Shown in pieces: positions 14,264 through 26,492 of a DNA stretch of 32,759 bases. The stretch's first letter is position 1. Each line of letters opens with the position of its first letter. The translations under genes and the position numbers were made by a program. This DNA comes from Armatimonadota bacterium. GTDB taxonomy: Bacteria > Sysuimicrobiota > Sysuimicrobiia > Sysuimicrobiales > Humicultoraceae. Under the pieces are notes generated by a model. That model was given only the letters and a program-made list of their open reading frames with translations. It was not told the DNA's origin and made no database searches. The stretch spans positions 21,124 through 53,882 of the forward strand of contig JAVHMA010000026.1 in the NCBI GenBank assembly GCA_031081715.1. Reading direction: 5' to 3'.

Positions 14264-14898
14264 GAACCACTCAGGCCTACGCGCATCTGCTCGCGATGGG
14301 TCGGCCCGTCGTGACGAGCCGTGAAGCGGCAGCCCGCCTGCGCGTCCCGGCGCACGTCGCTGTCAAGATCCTCAATCGCCTAGCACGCGACGGCGTGACC
14401 ATAAAGGTCAGCCACGGCGTGTGGGCGTTGTCTGGGGCCATCGACCCCTGGCTGCTGCCCGAACACCTCACGGCGCCGTACCCGAGCTACGTGTCGACGT
14501 GGTCCGCGCTCTACAGGCATGGCATGATCGATCAAATCCCCCGGGAAGTGTACGTCGTGTCGCTGGACCGCTCGAAGCGGGTCAAGACGGCCGTCGGGAC
14601 GTTTGTCGTGCAGCACGTGCACCCCAGGCTCTTCGGGGGATTCCTGATCGCCGACGGCGCCAAGGTCGCCACGCCGGAGAAGGCGCTGTTGGACACCGTC
14701 TACCTCGCCGGCGCGCGGGGACGCCGGTTCATGCGGCTGCCCGAACTGGAGCTCCCGCCGCGATTCCGCGATGGCGCCGTCCTGACGTGGGTTCGTCGCA
14801 TCCCCTCACGCCGGCTGCGCACCCTTGTGGGCGACCGGCTCCAAAGCCTCCTGGCCGGCGCGACGCGGGAGCGGCGAGGCGGGTCGCTGGAATTGTAG
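14260..14898 (+). CDS. AbiEi-family antitoxin / transcription regulator, intact
   Basis: This protein of 212 residues has an N-terminal winged helix (PVVTSREAAARLRVPAHVAVKILNRLARDG, about residues 15-45). The AbiEi C-terminal domain follows: PYPSYVSTWSALYRHGMIDQIPREVYVVS, FGGFLIADGAKVATPEKALLDTVYLA and LPELELPPRF. In AbiE type IV systems this protein represses its own operon and counters the toxin. The GTG start overlaps the toxin stop (GTGA). The toxin comes first here, opposite to the classic lactococcal order. Its partner is broken, so this is an orphan antitoxin that may survive as a DNA-binding regulator. Confidence 0.88.
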   Translation: MRTTQAYAHLLAMGRPVVTSREAAARLRVPAHVAVKILNRLARDGVTIKVSHGVWALSGAIDPWLLPEHLTAPYPSYVSTWSALYRHGMIDQIPREVYVVSLDRSKRVKTAVGTFVVQHVHPRLFGGFLIADGAKVATPEKALLDTVYLAGARGRRFMRLPELELPPRFRDGAVLTWVRRIPSRRLRTLVGDRLQSLLAGATRERRGGSLEL

Positions 14899-14945
14899 GC
14901 ATGGGCGTGTGTGGCCTCGGGATACCCCCACGGATCCTCCCGCGA

Positions 14946-14951
14946 TACAAT
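14946..14951 (+). promoter_or_regulatory. -10 box (TACAAT) for the mfd cluster
   Basis: TACAAT lies in a short AT-rich patch 28 bp before the mfd ATG at 14980. It would start transcription near 14958. No good -35 is seen. It helps choose 14980 over the upstream GTG at 14911, which would lie before the transcription start. Confidence 0.5.
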
Positions 14952-14979
14952 AAAGGTTACAGCGTTTCACCTACCAGCC

Positions 14980-17900
14980 ATGTTCACCGGTCTGCTCGCC
15001 CTCATGCGCGCGACCCCCGCGTACCGCGCGGCCGCCGACAGCCTGCGCCGCGGGGCGCCGCCGTGCGTGCTGGGGCCAACCGACAGCGCCGCGGCCGCGA
15101 TCCTGGCCGCGCTGGTCGCGGATCAGGCCCTGGCCGTTGGCCCGGTCCTGACCGTGGCGCCGACGGCCGAGGCCGCGGCGCGCCTCGCCGACGACCTGCG
15201 GGCCCTGCTCGCCGGCACGGGCCGCCAGGTCGCGCTCTATCCCGACGCCCCGGCCGCGCGCGATCGCCTTGGGGTGCTCGACGCCCTGGGGACGCAAGCG
15301 GCCGTGGTCGTGGCGCCAGCCGCCGCGTGCGTGGAGCCCTTGCCTGCGCCGGAGGCACTGGCCGGGGCCACGCGCGAGATCCGCGTGGGGCGGCCGTGCC
15401 CGCGCGACCGGCTCGTGGCCGACCTGCAGGCGGGCGGCTACGAGCGCGCCGGGCTGGTCGCCGCGCCGGGCGAGTTCTCGGTGCGCGGCGGGATCGTGGA
15501 CCTCTACCCGCCGGACGCGCCGGGGCCGGTGCGCGTGGAGCTGTGGGGCGACGATGTGGACGCGATCCGGCGTCTGGACCCGCTCTCGCAGCGCGCGCTC
15601 GAGTCGCTGGGGGCGGTCGTCGTGCGGCCCGTGCGGCTGGAGCCCGCGAACGGCGCGCCGGCCGGGCTGGCGGCCTATCTCGGGGGGGGCGGCCTGCTGG
15701 CGCTCGTCGAGGGCGCCGAGGGCGAGGCCGCCGCGCGCGCGGCCCAGGAACGTGCGCAGCGGACCGGTGAGGCACCGGGCCTGTCCTGGACGCGCGCGAC
15801 CGAGGGCCCACCCGGCACGCGGCGGCTGGCGGTCGCCGCGGCGCGCACGCCGGGCGGCAGCTGGACCGAGGTGCGCCTGCCGGCTGCCGGCATCGAGGCC
15901 CACGGCGGGCAGACCCACCTGCTGGCGCAGATGCTCGGCGCGCTGGCGGCCGAGGGCCTGCGGGTGGTCGTTGCCTCGGCCCAGGCGCAGCGACTCGCCG
16001 GCATCCTCCGCGAAGCGGGGCTCGCGGTGCAACCGCCCGACGCGCTGGCGGCACCGCCGGAGCCAGGCCGCGTCGTGCTGGTGCCGGCGGCCCTGGCCCG
16101 CGGCTTCCGGCTGGAGGCCGCGGGCGTGGCCGTGGTCACCGACGCCGAGATCGTCGGCTGGCGGCGGCGAAGACCGCGGATGCGGTTCCTGCGCGACGGC
16201 GAGCGCCTTGCGTCGTGGGTGGACCTGGCCGACGGCGACCTGGTGGTGCACCTCCACCACGGCATCGGCCGCTACCGGGGCCTGGTCCGCGTAGCGACCG
16301 ACGGCGCCGAGCGCGAGTACCTGTTGCTCGAGTACGCGGGAGCGGACCGGCTCTACGTCCCCACCGACCAGATCCACCTGGTCCAACGGTACATCGGCGC
16401 CGAGGGCGCGCGGCCGGTCATCCACCGACTCGGCGGCGCGGACTGGGAGCGCGAGAAGCGCCGCGTCAAGGAGGCGGCGCGCGAGATGGCCGCCTCGTTG
16501 CTCGCGCTCTACGCCGCGCGGGCCTCGACCCCGGGCCACGCCTTCGGCCCGGACACGCCGTGGCAACAGGAGATGGAGGCGCTGTTCCCCTACCAGGAAA
16601 CGCCGCACCAGCGTCGGGCGATTGAAGAGGTCAAGCGCGACATGGAGGCGGCCACCCCGATGGACCGCCTGGTGGCCGGCGACGTCGGCTACGGCAAGAC
16701 CGAGGTCGCGCTGCGGGCGGCGTTCAAGGCGGTCATGGACGGCAAGCAGGTGGCCGTGGTCGTGCCGACCACGGTGCTGGCCCAGCAGCACTTCAACGTG
16801 TTCAGCGAGCGCTTCGCCCAATTCCCGGTCACGGTCGAGCTCGTCAGCCGGTTCCGTTCGCCGGCCGAGATCAAGGACGTGCTGGCCCGCGTGGCGGCCG
16901 GCGCGGTGGACGTGCTGGTCGGCACGCACCGGATCCTCAGCCGCGACGTGACCTTCCGCGACCTGGGGCTGGTCATCATCGACGAGGAACAGCGGTTCGG
17001 CGTGGCGCACAAGGAACACCTCAAGCAGCTCCGCAAGACCGTGGACGTGCTCACGCTCACGGCGACGCCGATCCCGCGCACGCTCCACATGTCGCTCGCC
17101 GGCCTGCGCGACATGACCGTGATGGAGACCCCGCCGGAGGCCCGGCTGCCGATCCACACCGAGATCCGGCCGGAGAGCGACGAGCTGATCCGCTCGGCCA
17201 TTCTGCGCGAGCGCGCGCGCGGGGGTCAGACCTACGTGGTGCACAACCGCGTCGAGTCGATCGAGCGCGCGGCACGCCGGCTGCGTGCGCTGGTCCCGGA
17301 GGTGCGCGTGGGCGTGGCCCACGGGCAGATGCCCGAGGCGCGGCTCGAGCGGGTCATGCTCGACTTCCTGGGCGGCCGCACCGACGTGCTGGTCTGCACG
17401 ACGATCGTGGAGATCGGGCTGGACATCCCGCAGGTGAACACCATCGTCATCCAGGACGCGCACCTGATGGGCCTGGCGCAGCTCTATCAGCTCCGCGGCC
17501 GCGTGGGCCGTGCCGACCGGCAGGCGTACTGCTACCTGCTCTACCCGCCCGGGGAGCCGCTCTCGCCCGAGGCCGAGCAGCGCCTGCGCGCGATGGCCGA
17601 GTTCGTCGAGCTCGGCTCGGGGTTGGGCCTGGCGATGCGCGACCTGGAGATCCGCGGCGCGGGCAACATCCTAGGGCCGGAACAGCACGGGCACGTCGCG
17701 GCGGTGGGGTTCGATCTCTATTGCCGGTTGCTCGACGAGGCGATCCGCGAGGCGCGCGGCGAGATCGTTGAGGAGCCGCGCGACCCGACGCTCGAGCTCG
17801 GCGTGAACGCCCTGATCCCGCCCGCGTATATCACGGACGAGCGGGAACGGATGGCGGCGTACCGGCGGCTGGCCGCCGCGCGCGCGCCGGACGAGGTCGA

Positions 17901-18225
17901 GGCGGCGGCGGCCGACCTGGCCGAGCACTACGGACCGCGGCCCCCGGAGGTCGAGGCACTGCTCGACGCGGTGCGCCTCCGGCTGGCCGCGCGGCAGGTC
18001 GGCGTGACCGCGATCACCCGCCAGAACGGCCGGTTCGTCGTGCGGTTCGGCGAGGGCGTCGCCTTCGACGACGACCTGCAACGCCGGCTGCGCGCGGCGC
18101 TCGGAAGCCGCGCGCAGGTGAGCGCGGCGGCGCTGGTGGTGCGCGCGACCGGGGAGACCTTCGCCGACCAGGCGGCAGCGCTCGGCGAGACGCTGGCACG
18201 GGTCGCCCGGCTGCGCTATGCTTGA
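14980..18225 (+). CDS. mfd: Transcription-repair coupling factor
   Basis: This DNA translocase of 1081 residues removes stalled RNA polymerase and recruits UvrA. UvrB-like domains cover about 1-400. The RNA polymerase-interacting domain (LVVHLHHGIGRYRGLV) starts near 418. The helicase core has GDVGYGKT (567-574), a DEEQ box (668-671), TATPIPRTLHMSLAGLRDM and the QLRGRVGRADRQAYCYLLY motif VI. A TRCF C-terminal domain follows from about 940. Length is slightly below the usual 1150. The ATG at 14980 fits a -10 box at 14946 and the normal N-terminus. The gene heads the cluster shared with Bacillus (mfd to yabR). Confidence 0.96.
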   Translation: MFTGLLALMRATPAYRAAADSLRRGAPPCVLGPTDSAAAAILAALVADQALAVGPVLTVAPTAEAAARLADDLRALLAGTGRQVALYPDAPAARDRLGVLDALGTQAAVVVAPAAACVEPLPAPEALAGATREIRVGRPCPRDRLVADLQAGGYERAGLVAAPGEFSVRGGIVDLYPPDAPGPVRVELWGDDVDAIRRLDPLSQRALESLGAVVVRPVRLEPANGAPAGLAAYLGGGGLLALVEGAEGEAAARAAQERAQRTGEAPGLSWTRATEGPPGTRRLAVAAARTPGGSWTEVRLPAAGIEAHGGQTHLLAQMLGALAAEGLRVVVASAQAQRLAGILREAGLAVQPPDALAAPPEPGRVVLVPAALARGFRLEAAGVAVVTDAEIVGWRRRRPRMRFLRDGERLASWVDLADGDLVVHLHHGIGRYRGLVRVATDGAEREYLLLEYAGADRLYVPTDQIHLVQRYIGAEGARPVIHRLGGADWEREKRRVKEAAREMAASLLALYAARASTPGHAFGPDTPWQQEMEALFPYQETPHQRRAIEEVKRDMEAATPMDRLVAGDVGYGKTEVALRAAFKAVMDGKQVAVVVPTTVLAQQHFNVFSERFAQFPVTVELVSRFRSPAEIKDVLARVAAGAVDVLVGTHRILSRDVTFRDLGLVIIDEEQRFGVAHKEHLKQLRKTVDVLTLTATPIPRTLHMSLAGLRDMTVMETPPEARLPIHTEIRPESDELIRSAILRERARGGQTYVVHNRVESIERAARRLRALVPEVRVGVAHGQMPEARLERVMLDFLGGRTDVLVCTTIVEIGLDIPQVNTIVIQDAHLMGLAQLYQLRGRVGRADRQAYCYLLYPPGEPLSPEAEQRLRAMAEFVELGSGLGLAMRDLEIRGAGNILGPEQHGHVAAVGFDLYCRLLDEAIREARGEIVEEPRDPTLELGVNALIPPAYITDERERMAAYRRLAAARAPDEVEAAAADLAEHYGPRPPEVEALLDAVRLRLAARQVGVTAITRQNGRFVVRFGEGVAFDDDLQRRLRAALGSRAQVSAAALVVRATGETFADQAAALGETLARVARLRYA

Positions 18226-18252
18226 CGCGTTCTGACGCAGGGAGGGAGTGCT

Positions 18253-19233
18253 GTGACCACGATGCGCAAGATCGTGCTGGCCGCGGCGGTGGCCGTAATC
18301 GTGGCGGCCGCGGGCGCCGGCGCCTGGGTGCTCCAGGGCAACGCGCGGCGCGCCACCGCGGTGGCGGCGACCGTGAACGGCGATGCGATCCTGTGGTCGC
18401 AGGTCGACGCGGAGATCGCCCGGGCGGCCGCCCAGTTCGGCATCGACACGAAGAGCGCGGACTTCGCCCGGCAGCGCGAGGAGATCACCAAGGCCGTGCT
18501 GGACCAGTTGATCGCCGGGCGGCTGATCCTGCAGGAAGCGCGCCGCCGGAACCTCGTCGCGGCGGAGCGCGACGTCGAGGAGCAGTTCCAGGCGATCAAG
18601 CGCCGCTTCGCCACCGAGGCGGAGTTTGCGACCGCGCTCGGCCGCACCGGGTTCACCCCCGCGTCGCTACGCGAGGTGCTCCAGCTCTCGCTGACGCAGC
18701 GCCGCGTGGCCGAGGTCGTCGCCCCGGTCCGGGTCACCGACGCCGAGGTGCGGCGGCAGTTCGACGCGAACCGCGCGCAGTACGACCAGCCGGCGCAGAT
18801 CCGCGTCAGCCACATCCTCTTCCGCGTCGGCGAGGGCGCGAGCGAGGCGGTCGCCCGGGCGAAGGCGCGGATCGTCCAGGCCCGGCTCGCGGACGGCGGG
18901 AAGTTCGAGGACCTGGCGCGCCAGTACTCCGACGACCCGGGCAGCGCGGAGCGCGGCGGCGATTTGGGCTTCGTGAGCAAGGGCACCCTGGTGAAGGAGT
19001 TCGAGGACGTCGCCTGGTCGCTCCGGCCGGGCCAGACGAGCGGCCTCGTGAAAACGCAGTACGGCCTCCACATTATCCGCGTCCATGAGGTCAAGGAGGC
19101 CGCGAGGGCGGAGTTCGACAAGGTCAAGGAGCAGATCCGCGAGCAGCTCCTGGCCGGCCAGCGGGAGAAGGCGTTCGCGGAGTGGCTGGAGGGCCAGCGC
19201 AAGGCAGCCCGGATCGAGCGGTTCCCGCGCTAG
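18253..19233 (+). CDS. PpiC-type peptidyl-prolyl isomerase / foldase (SurA or PrsA-like)
   Basis: This is a foldase of 326 residues anchored by an N-terminal hydrophobic segment (about 5-28) and acting outside the membrane. A SurA-N-like helical chaperone domain (about 38-175) contains VNGDAILWSQVDAEI. A parvulin domain follows from about 188 to 285: IRVSHILFRV, FEDLARQYSDDPGSAERGGDLGFV, YGLHIIRVHEV. No Cys follows the signal, so it is membrane-anchored rather than a lipoprotein. The GTG at 18253 has GGAGGGAG four bases upstream; the ATG at 18262 is an alternative. It takes the place of spoVT/yabM in the Bacillus gene order. Confidence 0.93.
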   Translation: MTTMRKIVLAAAVAVIVAAAGAGAWVLQGNARRATAVAATVNGDAILWSQVDAEIARAAAQFGIDTKSADFARQREEITKAVLDQLIAGRLILQEARRRNLVAAERDVEEQFQAIKRRFATEAEFATALGRTGFTPASLREVLQLSLTQRRVAEVVAPVRVTDAEVRRQFDANRAQYDQPAQIRVSHILFRVGEGASEAVARAKARIVQARLADGGKFEDLARQYSDDPGSAERGGDLGFVSKGTLVKEFEDVAWSLRPGQTSGLVKTQYGLHIIRVHEVKEAARAEFDKVKEQIREQLLAGQREKAFAEWLEGQRKAARIERFPR

Positions 19234-19246
19234 GCGCGGGGCGGGT

Positions 19247-19954
19247 GTGGTGCGTTTCACCTTCGACGACCTCATCGCGGTCATGGCCCGGCTGCGCGGC
19301 CCCGGGGGCTGCCCGTGGGACCGCGAGCAGACGCATGCCTCCCTGCTCCCCTACCTGCTCGAGGAGACCCACGAGGTCATCGACGCCGTGGACCGCAACG
19401 ACGCCGTCGCGCTGCGCGAGGAGCTCGGCGACCTCCTGCTCCAGGTGGTCTTCCATGCCCAGATGGCGGCGGAGGCCGGCGGGTTCACCGCCGGCGACGT
19501 GGTGGACGGCCTGATCCGCAAGCTGCTCGAGCGCCATCCGCACGTCTTCGGCGACGCGCGTCTGGGCACGCCGGGCGAGGTGCTGGCGCGATGGCACGAA
19601 CTCAAGCAGCGCGAGGCGCCACATCGTGGGGCGTTCGAGGGCATCCCCGCGACGCTCCCGGCGCTGGCGCGGGCGCAGAAGCTGGTCGAGCGCGCGGCGG
19701 TGGGCGCCGCCGAGGCGACCCGCGCGGCCGGCACCGTGGCCGGGGCGCGGCCGGCGACCGAGGCGGCCGCGGCCGAGGTCCGGCGGCGCCTGGACCGGCT
19801 GGCCGACACCGCGGGTGCGGACGCGGCCCGCGAGCGGTTGGGCGACCTGCTGCTCGCGGTGGTCGCGCTGGCCAGCGCGGCAGGGGTGGACGCCGAGTCG
19901 GCCCTGCGCGAGGCCGGCGAGCGGTTCGTCGCGGCCCACGAGGCCGCGCGATGA
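19247..19954 (+). CDS. mazG: Nucleoside triphosphate pyrophosphohydrolase
   Basis: This enzyme of 235 residues hydrolyses (d)NTPs to monophosphates and clears non-canonical or excess nucleotides. The N-terminal MazG domain holds GPGGCPWDREQTHASLLPYLLEETHEVIDAV and EELGDLLLQVVFHAQMA, with the EExxE...ExxD metal-binding helices. A degenerate second repeat follows, including AARERLGDLLLAVVALA. Two adjacent GTG codons (19247 and 19250) could start it; the ribosome site is weak (GGGGCGGG). It lies between ppiC and the S4 gene, as in Bacillus yabN-yabO. Confidence 0.93.
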   Translation: MVRFTFDDLIAVMARLRGPGGCPWDREQTHASLLPYLLEETHEVIDAVDRNDAVALREELGDLLLQVVFHAQMAAEAGGFTAGDVVDGLIRKLLERHPHVFGDARLGTPGEVLARWHELKQREAPHRGAFEGIPATLPALARAQKLVERAAVGAAEATRAAGTVAGARPATEAAAAEVRRRLDRLADTAGADAARERLGDLLLAVVALASAAGVDAESALREAGERFVAAHEAAR

Positions 19955-21538
<1,584 letters not shown>

Positions 21539-21627
21539 GCCCCGCGCGGAAGGAGATCGCCGCGGCGCCGCGAAACGCCGCGGTGGGATCGTCTGCAGGC
21601 GTCGTACCCGTCGTCGCAGCCGTCATC

Positions 21628-22044
21628 ATGCCCACCGTCGCCGCGCGCCGCGTCGCCCTCCCGCCCCGTCCCGTCCGCCGTCCCGTCCCGCGATGGGCCC
21701 TCCTGCTGGCGCTGGCGGTGGCGGTGGTCGTGGTGCTGGCGGGTTTCAGCGCCGCGGCGTGGCAGGGCTACCTGCTCCGGCGCGAGGCCGCCTCGCTCGA
21801 GCGCGAGCGCGAGGCGTTACGGCGCCAGAACGCCGCGCTGCGCGAGGAGATCCGGCTGCTGCAGCAGCCGGAGTACGTCGAGCGCCTGGCGCGGGAGCAG
21901 CTGGGGCTCGTCCGGCCGGACGAGATCGCGATCATCCTGGTCGCGCCCACGCCGCCGCCCGCGCACCCGGTTCCGCGGGAGGCGACGCGCCCGGCGCCGC
22001 CGCGCGACGCGTGGCCGTGGTGGACGCGCCTGTGGCAGCGGTAG
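21628..22044 (+). CDS. FtsB/DivIC-family cell division protein
   Basis: This is a bitopic protein of 138 residues. A basic, Pro-rich cytoplasmic tail (1-22) precedes one membrane helix (about 23-45). A coiled coil follows (RREAASLEREREALRRQNAALREEIRLLQ), then the family signature EYVERLAREQLGLVRPDEI. A Pro-rich tail ends the protein. It joins the divisome with FtsL/FtsQ-type partners. The ATG at 21628 lacks a clear ribosome site; a good GGAAGGAG sits at about 21548 with no start codon close by. Placement between eno and the S1 gene mirrors divIC-yabR in Bacillus. Confidence 0.85.
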   Translation: MPTVAARRVALPPRPVRRPVPRWALLLALAVAVVVVLAGFSAAAWQGYLLRREAASLEREREALRRQNAALREEIRLLQQPEYVERLAREQLGLVRPDEIAIILVAPTPPPAHPVPREATRPAPPRDAWPWWTRLWQR

Positions 22045-22062
22045 CCGCGGGTGACGGCCTGA

Positions 22063-22092
22063 TTGACACCCTTCGAAAGGCGCACGTATAAT
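22063..22092 (+). promoter_or_regulatory. Consensus sigma70/sigmaA promoter for the S1 gene
   Basis: TTGACA (22063-22068) and TATAAT (22087-22092), both perfect, are separated by 18 bp. It is the strongest promoter in the window and starts transcription near 22099. That leaves a leader of about 35 bases before the S1 ATG, so this gene is expressed apart from the mfd-ftsB cluster. Confidence 0.9.
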
Positions 22093-22125
22093 CCGAACGC
22101 CCGGATACACGGAAGGAGCGTGGCA

Positions 22126-22143
22126 GTGTCCGAATGGATGTGA
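22126..22143 (+). CDS. Five-codon leader reading frame overlapping the S1 start
   Basis: GTG at 22126 sits seven bases after GGAAGGAG (22111-22118), the ideal distance. It encodes (M)SEWM, then TGA at 22141-22143. It overlaps the S1 ATG at 22134 in another frame. It may couple translation to the S1 gene, or be the original start followed by a small indel. Confidence 0.35.
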   Translation: MSEWM

Positions 22144-22508
22144 CTCCCGGCACCATCGTCGAGGGGACCGTGGTCAAGATCACGCACTACGGGGCGTTTG
22201 TCGAGCTCCCCGACGGCAAGAGCGGCCTCGTCCACATCTCCGAGATCGCCGACACCTACGTCAAGGACGTCAAGGACTACCTCAAGGAGCGCGAGAAGGT
22301 CAAGGTCAAGATCCTCGGCCTGAACGACAAGGGCAAGCTCGACCTGTCGGTCAAGCAGGCGCTCTCGCCCGAGGAGCGCCAGGCCCGCGCCCGTGCCAAG
22401 GCCACCTTCGAAGAGAAGCTCAAGGCGTTCATGAAGGAGAGCGAGGAGCGGCTGCTCGACCTCAAGCGCAACACGGAGGCCAAGCGAGGCGGCCGCCGCC
22501 GCAAGTAG
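22134..22508 (+). CDS. S1-domain RNA-binding protein (YabR-like general stress protein 13 family)
   Basis: This protein of 124 residues starts with one S1 domain (1-77): GTIVEGTVVKITHYGAFVELPDGKSGLVHISEIADTYVKDV...VKVKILGLNDKGKLDLSVKQA. A charged helical tail ends in RGGRRRK. Small S1 proteins of this type bind RNA and associate with ribosomes. The ATG at 22134 is 15 bases from the strong GGAAGGAG, farther than usual; a five-codon frame fits that site better. Driven by the consensus promoter at 22063. It corresponds by position to yabR in Bacillus. Confidence 0.92.
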   Translation: MDVTPGTIVEGTVVKITHYGAFVELPDGKSGLVHISEIADTYVKDVKDYLKEREKVKVKILGLNDKGKLDLSVKQALSPEERQARARAKATFEEKLKAFMKESEERLLDLKRNTEAKRGGRRRK

Positions 22509-22522
22509 CCCCGGCGGCTACT
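22504..22522. terminator. Hairpin spanning the convergent stop codons, possible bidirectional terminator
   Basis: AGTAGCC and GGCTACT pair perfectly over 7 bp around a CCGGC loop. The stem contains the stop codons of both the S1 gene and the convergent minus-strand gene. No U-tract follows on either strand, so any termination would be Rho-dependent or weak. Confidence 0.4.
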
Positions 22523-22868
22523 CAATCCCCAGCAGCCAGACCACCTCTTCGAACGTCCGCCAGGTGATGTCGTCGCGCTCGAGCTGGCGCGAGCGCTCGG
22601 AGATGTCCTCCCGCGCGTCCAGCTCGCGAATCTGCTCGTCCATGCGCTCCAGCCGGCCCCGCACGCCGGCGATCTCAGCCACCACCGTGGCCTCGGGCAG
22701 CGCCGCCCGGATTCGCTCCAGCGCGTCCCGCTCCACCTGGCGCGCCAGTCGGTCCATCTCCTGCGCGTCCATGCGCGAGTAGATGACCAGGCCGCGGCGC
22801 TCCTCGAGCGCGGCGATGGCGATCTCGCGACACTGCTTGAGCAGCGGTCCTGTGGCCTCAGCCCCCAC
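22518..22868 (-). CDS. Small charged helical protein of unknown function, coupled to the ABC exporter
   Basis: This protein of 116 residues is predicted mostly alpha-helical and strongly charged, with heptad-like stretches (MDRLARQVERDALERIRAA, RLERMDEQIRELDARED) and ending TFEEVVWLLGIE. It has no signal peptide or membrane span. I recognise no family. The GTG start overlaps the end of the ABC gene by 11 bp and has GGAGGAGAGG upstream, so it is translated with the exporter. It could regulate or assemble the transporter, but there is no direct evidence. Confidence 0.7.
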   Translation of the reverse strand: MGAEATGPLLKQCREIAIAALEERRGLVIYSRMDAQEMDRLARQVERDALERIRAALPEATVVAEIAGVRGRLERMDEQIRELDAREDISERSRQLERDDITWRTFEEVVWLLGIE

Positions 22869-24689
22869 GCCGTCCCTCTCCTCCCCCGCCCGCCACCGTG
22901 CCCGCCGCCGGCCGCCGCTCCTGGTCGCGGTACTGGAGCTGGTAGAGCGTGGTATACACCCCGCCGCGGGCCAGCAGCTCGCGGTGTGTACCCTCCTCGA
23001 CCAGGCGACCCCGGTGGATCACCAGGATCCGGTCCACGTGCTGGATGGTCGAAAGCCGGTGAGCGATGATGAGCGACGTCCGGCCACGCATCACTCGCCG
23101 CAGCGCCTCCTGGATCAGCATCTCGGTCTCGGTGTCGACGCTGCTCGTGGCCTCGTCGAGCACCAGCAGCACGTCCGGGTTGTGCGCGATCGCCCGCGCG
23201 AACGCCACGAGCTGCTTCTGGCCGACCGACAGGGTGGCGCCGCGCTCGTGCACGACCGTCCGATAGCCGTTGGCCAGGCGCTCGACGAACGCGTGGGCGT
23301 TGACGAACTCGGCGGCGCGCCGAACCTGCGCGTCGGTGATGCCCGGCGTGCCCAGACGGATGTTGTCCTCGACGGTCCCCGAGAACAGAAAGACGTCCTG
23401 GAGCACCAGGCCGATGTGCCGCCGCAGGTCACGCTGGTCCCACCGGCGGACGTCCACCCCGTCGACCAGCACCTGGCCGCGCTGCGGGTCGTGGAAGCGC
23501 ATGATGAGGTTGATGATCGAAGACTTGCCGGCCCCCGTGTGCCCTACCAGGGCGACGCTCTCTCCCGGCGCGATGCGGAACGAGACGCCGCGCAGCACCC
23601 AGTCGTCCGCGTCGTAGGCGAACCACACGTCGCGAAACTCGATCTCGCCGCGCACGCGTGCGGCACGGACGGGGTCGGGCGGGTCGGCCACCTCCACGGG
23701 CTCGTCCAGGATGCGGAAGATGCGCTCCGAGGACGCCATCGCCGCCTGGAGGATATTGTACTTCTCGGCCAGGTCCTCGATCGGCTCGAAGAACCGCTGC
23801 GCGTACTGGATGAACGCCACGACCAGCCCGACGCTCACCGCGCCGCGCAGGGCCTGGAGGCCGCCGTACCCGATGATGATCGCCACCGCGACGGCGCTGG
23901 CCACGCCCACCGCGGGCATGAACGTCGCGAACGAGCGGAGCGCCCCCAGGCTGGCCGCCAGGTGGTCGCGGTTGAGCGCGTCGAAGCGGGTGAACTCGCG
24001 GGCCTCGCGGCCGAAGAGCTGCACGACCCCCATGCCCATGATGTGCTCGTTGAGGAAGGCGTTAAGCCGGGCCAGCCGGACGCGGACCGCCCGGTACGAC
24101 GCGCGGGCCCGCGTCGAGAACCGTGCGGTGGCGACCGCGATCGCCGGGAGCACGGCCATGGTGGCGAGCGCCAGCCGCCAGTCCATGGACAGCATGATGC
24201 CGACGATGAGCACGAGCGTGAACAGGTCGCCGAAGATCGCCACGACGCCCTGGGTGATCATCTCGTTGAGGGCGTCGATGTCGTTGGTCACGCGCGTGAC
24301 CAGGCGGCCCACCGGCTGACGCGTGTAGAACGCCACGGACAGCCGCTGCAGGTGGTGGAACAGCTCGACCCGCAGGGTGGTGGTGACCCGGTGGCCCACC
24401 CACTGCATGACGTAGGACTGCCCGTAGCGGAACAGGAACGCCGCGACGAGCGCGCCCACGTACGCCGCGACCACCAGGCCGAGCCCCTCCAGCCGCGCCG
24501 GGGCGATGTGCCGGTCGATCGCGATGCGCACCAGGTAGGGTCCGGCCAGCCCCGCGCCCGAGGTGAGCAGCAGCAGCACCACCGCCAGGGCCACCTGCGG
24601 GCGGTAGGGCCGCACGTACCCCAGCAGCCGGCGCATCAGGCGCGGGTCGTACGCGCGCCCCGCGATCTCGTCTTCCTGGAAGAAGGTGC

Positions 24690-24693
<4 letters not shown>
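22858..24693 (-). CDS. ABC exporter subunit with canonical catalytic Glu and altered signature (LSVGQ)
   Basis: This half-transporter of 611 residues has six membrane helices in the first about 330 residues, then an ATPase domain. The Walker A GHTGAGKSS lies near 382, the signature LSVGQKQ near 487 (the canonical second Gly is Val), and the Walker B VLLVLDEATSSVD near 508 with the catalytic Glu present. Its GTG overlaps the TGA of the partner gene. With that partner it should form a heterodimeric exporter of the TM287/288 or TmrAB kind: it provides the catalytic Walker B of the good site and the defective signature of the poor site. The substrate is unknown; drugs, lipids or peptides are all possible. 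Confidence 0.93.
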
Positions 24694-26435
<1,742 letters not shown>

Positions 26436-26464
26436 GACAGGCTCCGCAGGCGACGAACCCGTAG

Positions 26465-26473
26465 ATTATAGCA
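26465..26473 (-). promoter_or_regulatory. Extended -10 promoter (TGCTATAAT) for the ABC exporter operon
   Basis: On the minus strand TGCTATAAT combines a TG extension with a perfect TATAAT. It lies about 30 bp before the GTG at 26435 and just after the pxpA stop. The predicted start is near 26458. No strong -35 is seen, which is normal for extended -10 promoters. Confidence 0.6.
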
Positions 26474-26492
26474 CCCGCCGCGCGGGAGAACG

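Noticed and set aside
14911-14979. An extended mfd start at GTG 14911
   Set aside because: The extra 23 residues are not typical of Mfd, and a TACAAT -10 box at 14946 lies inside this stretch, so transcription probably begins after it.
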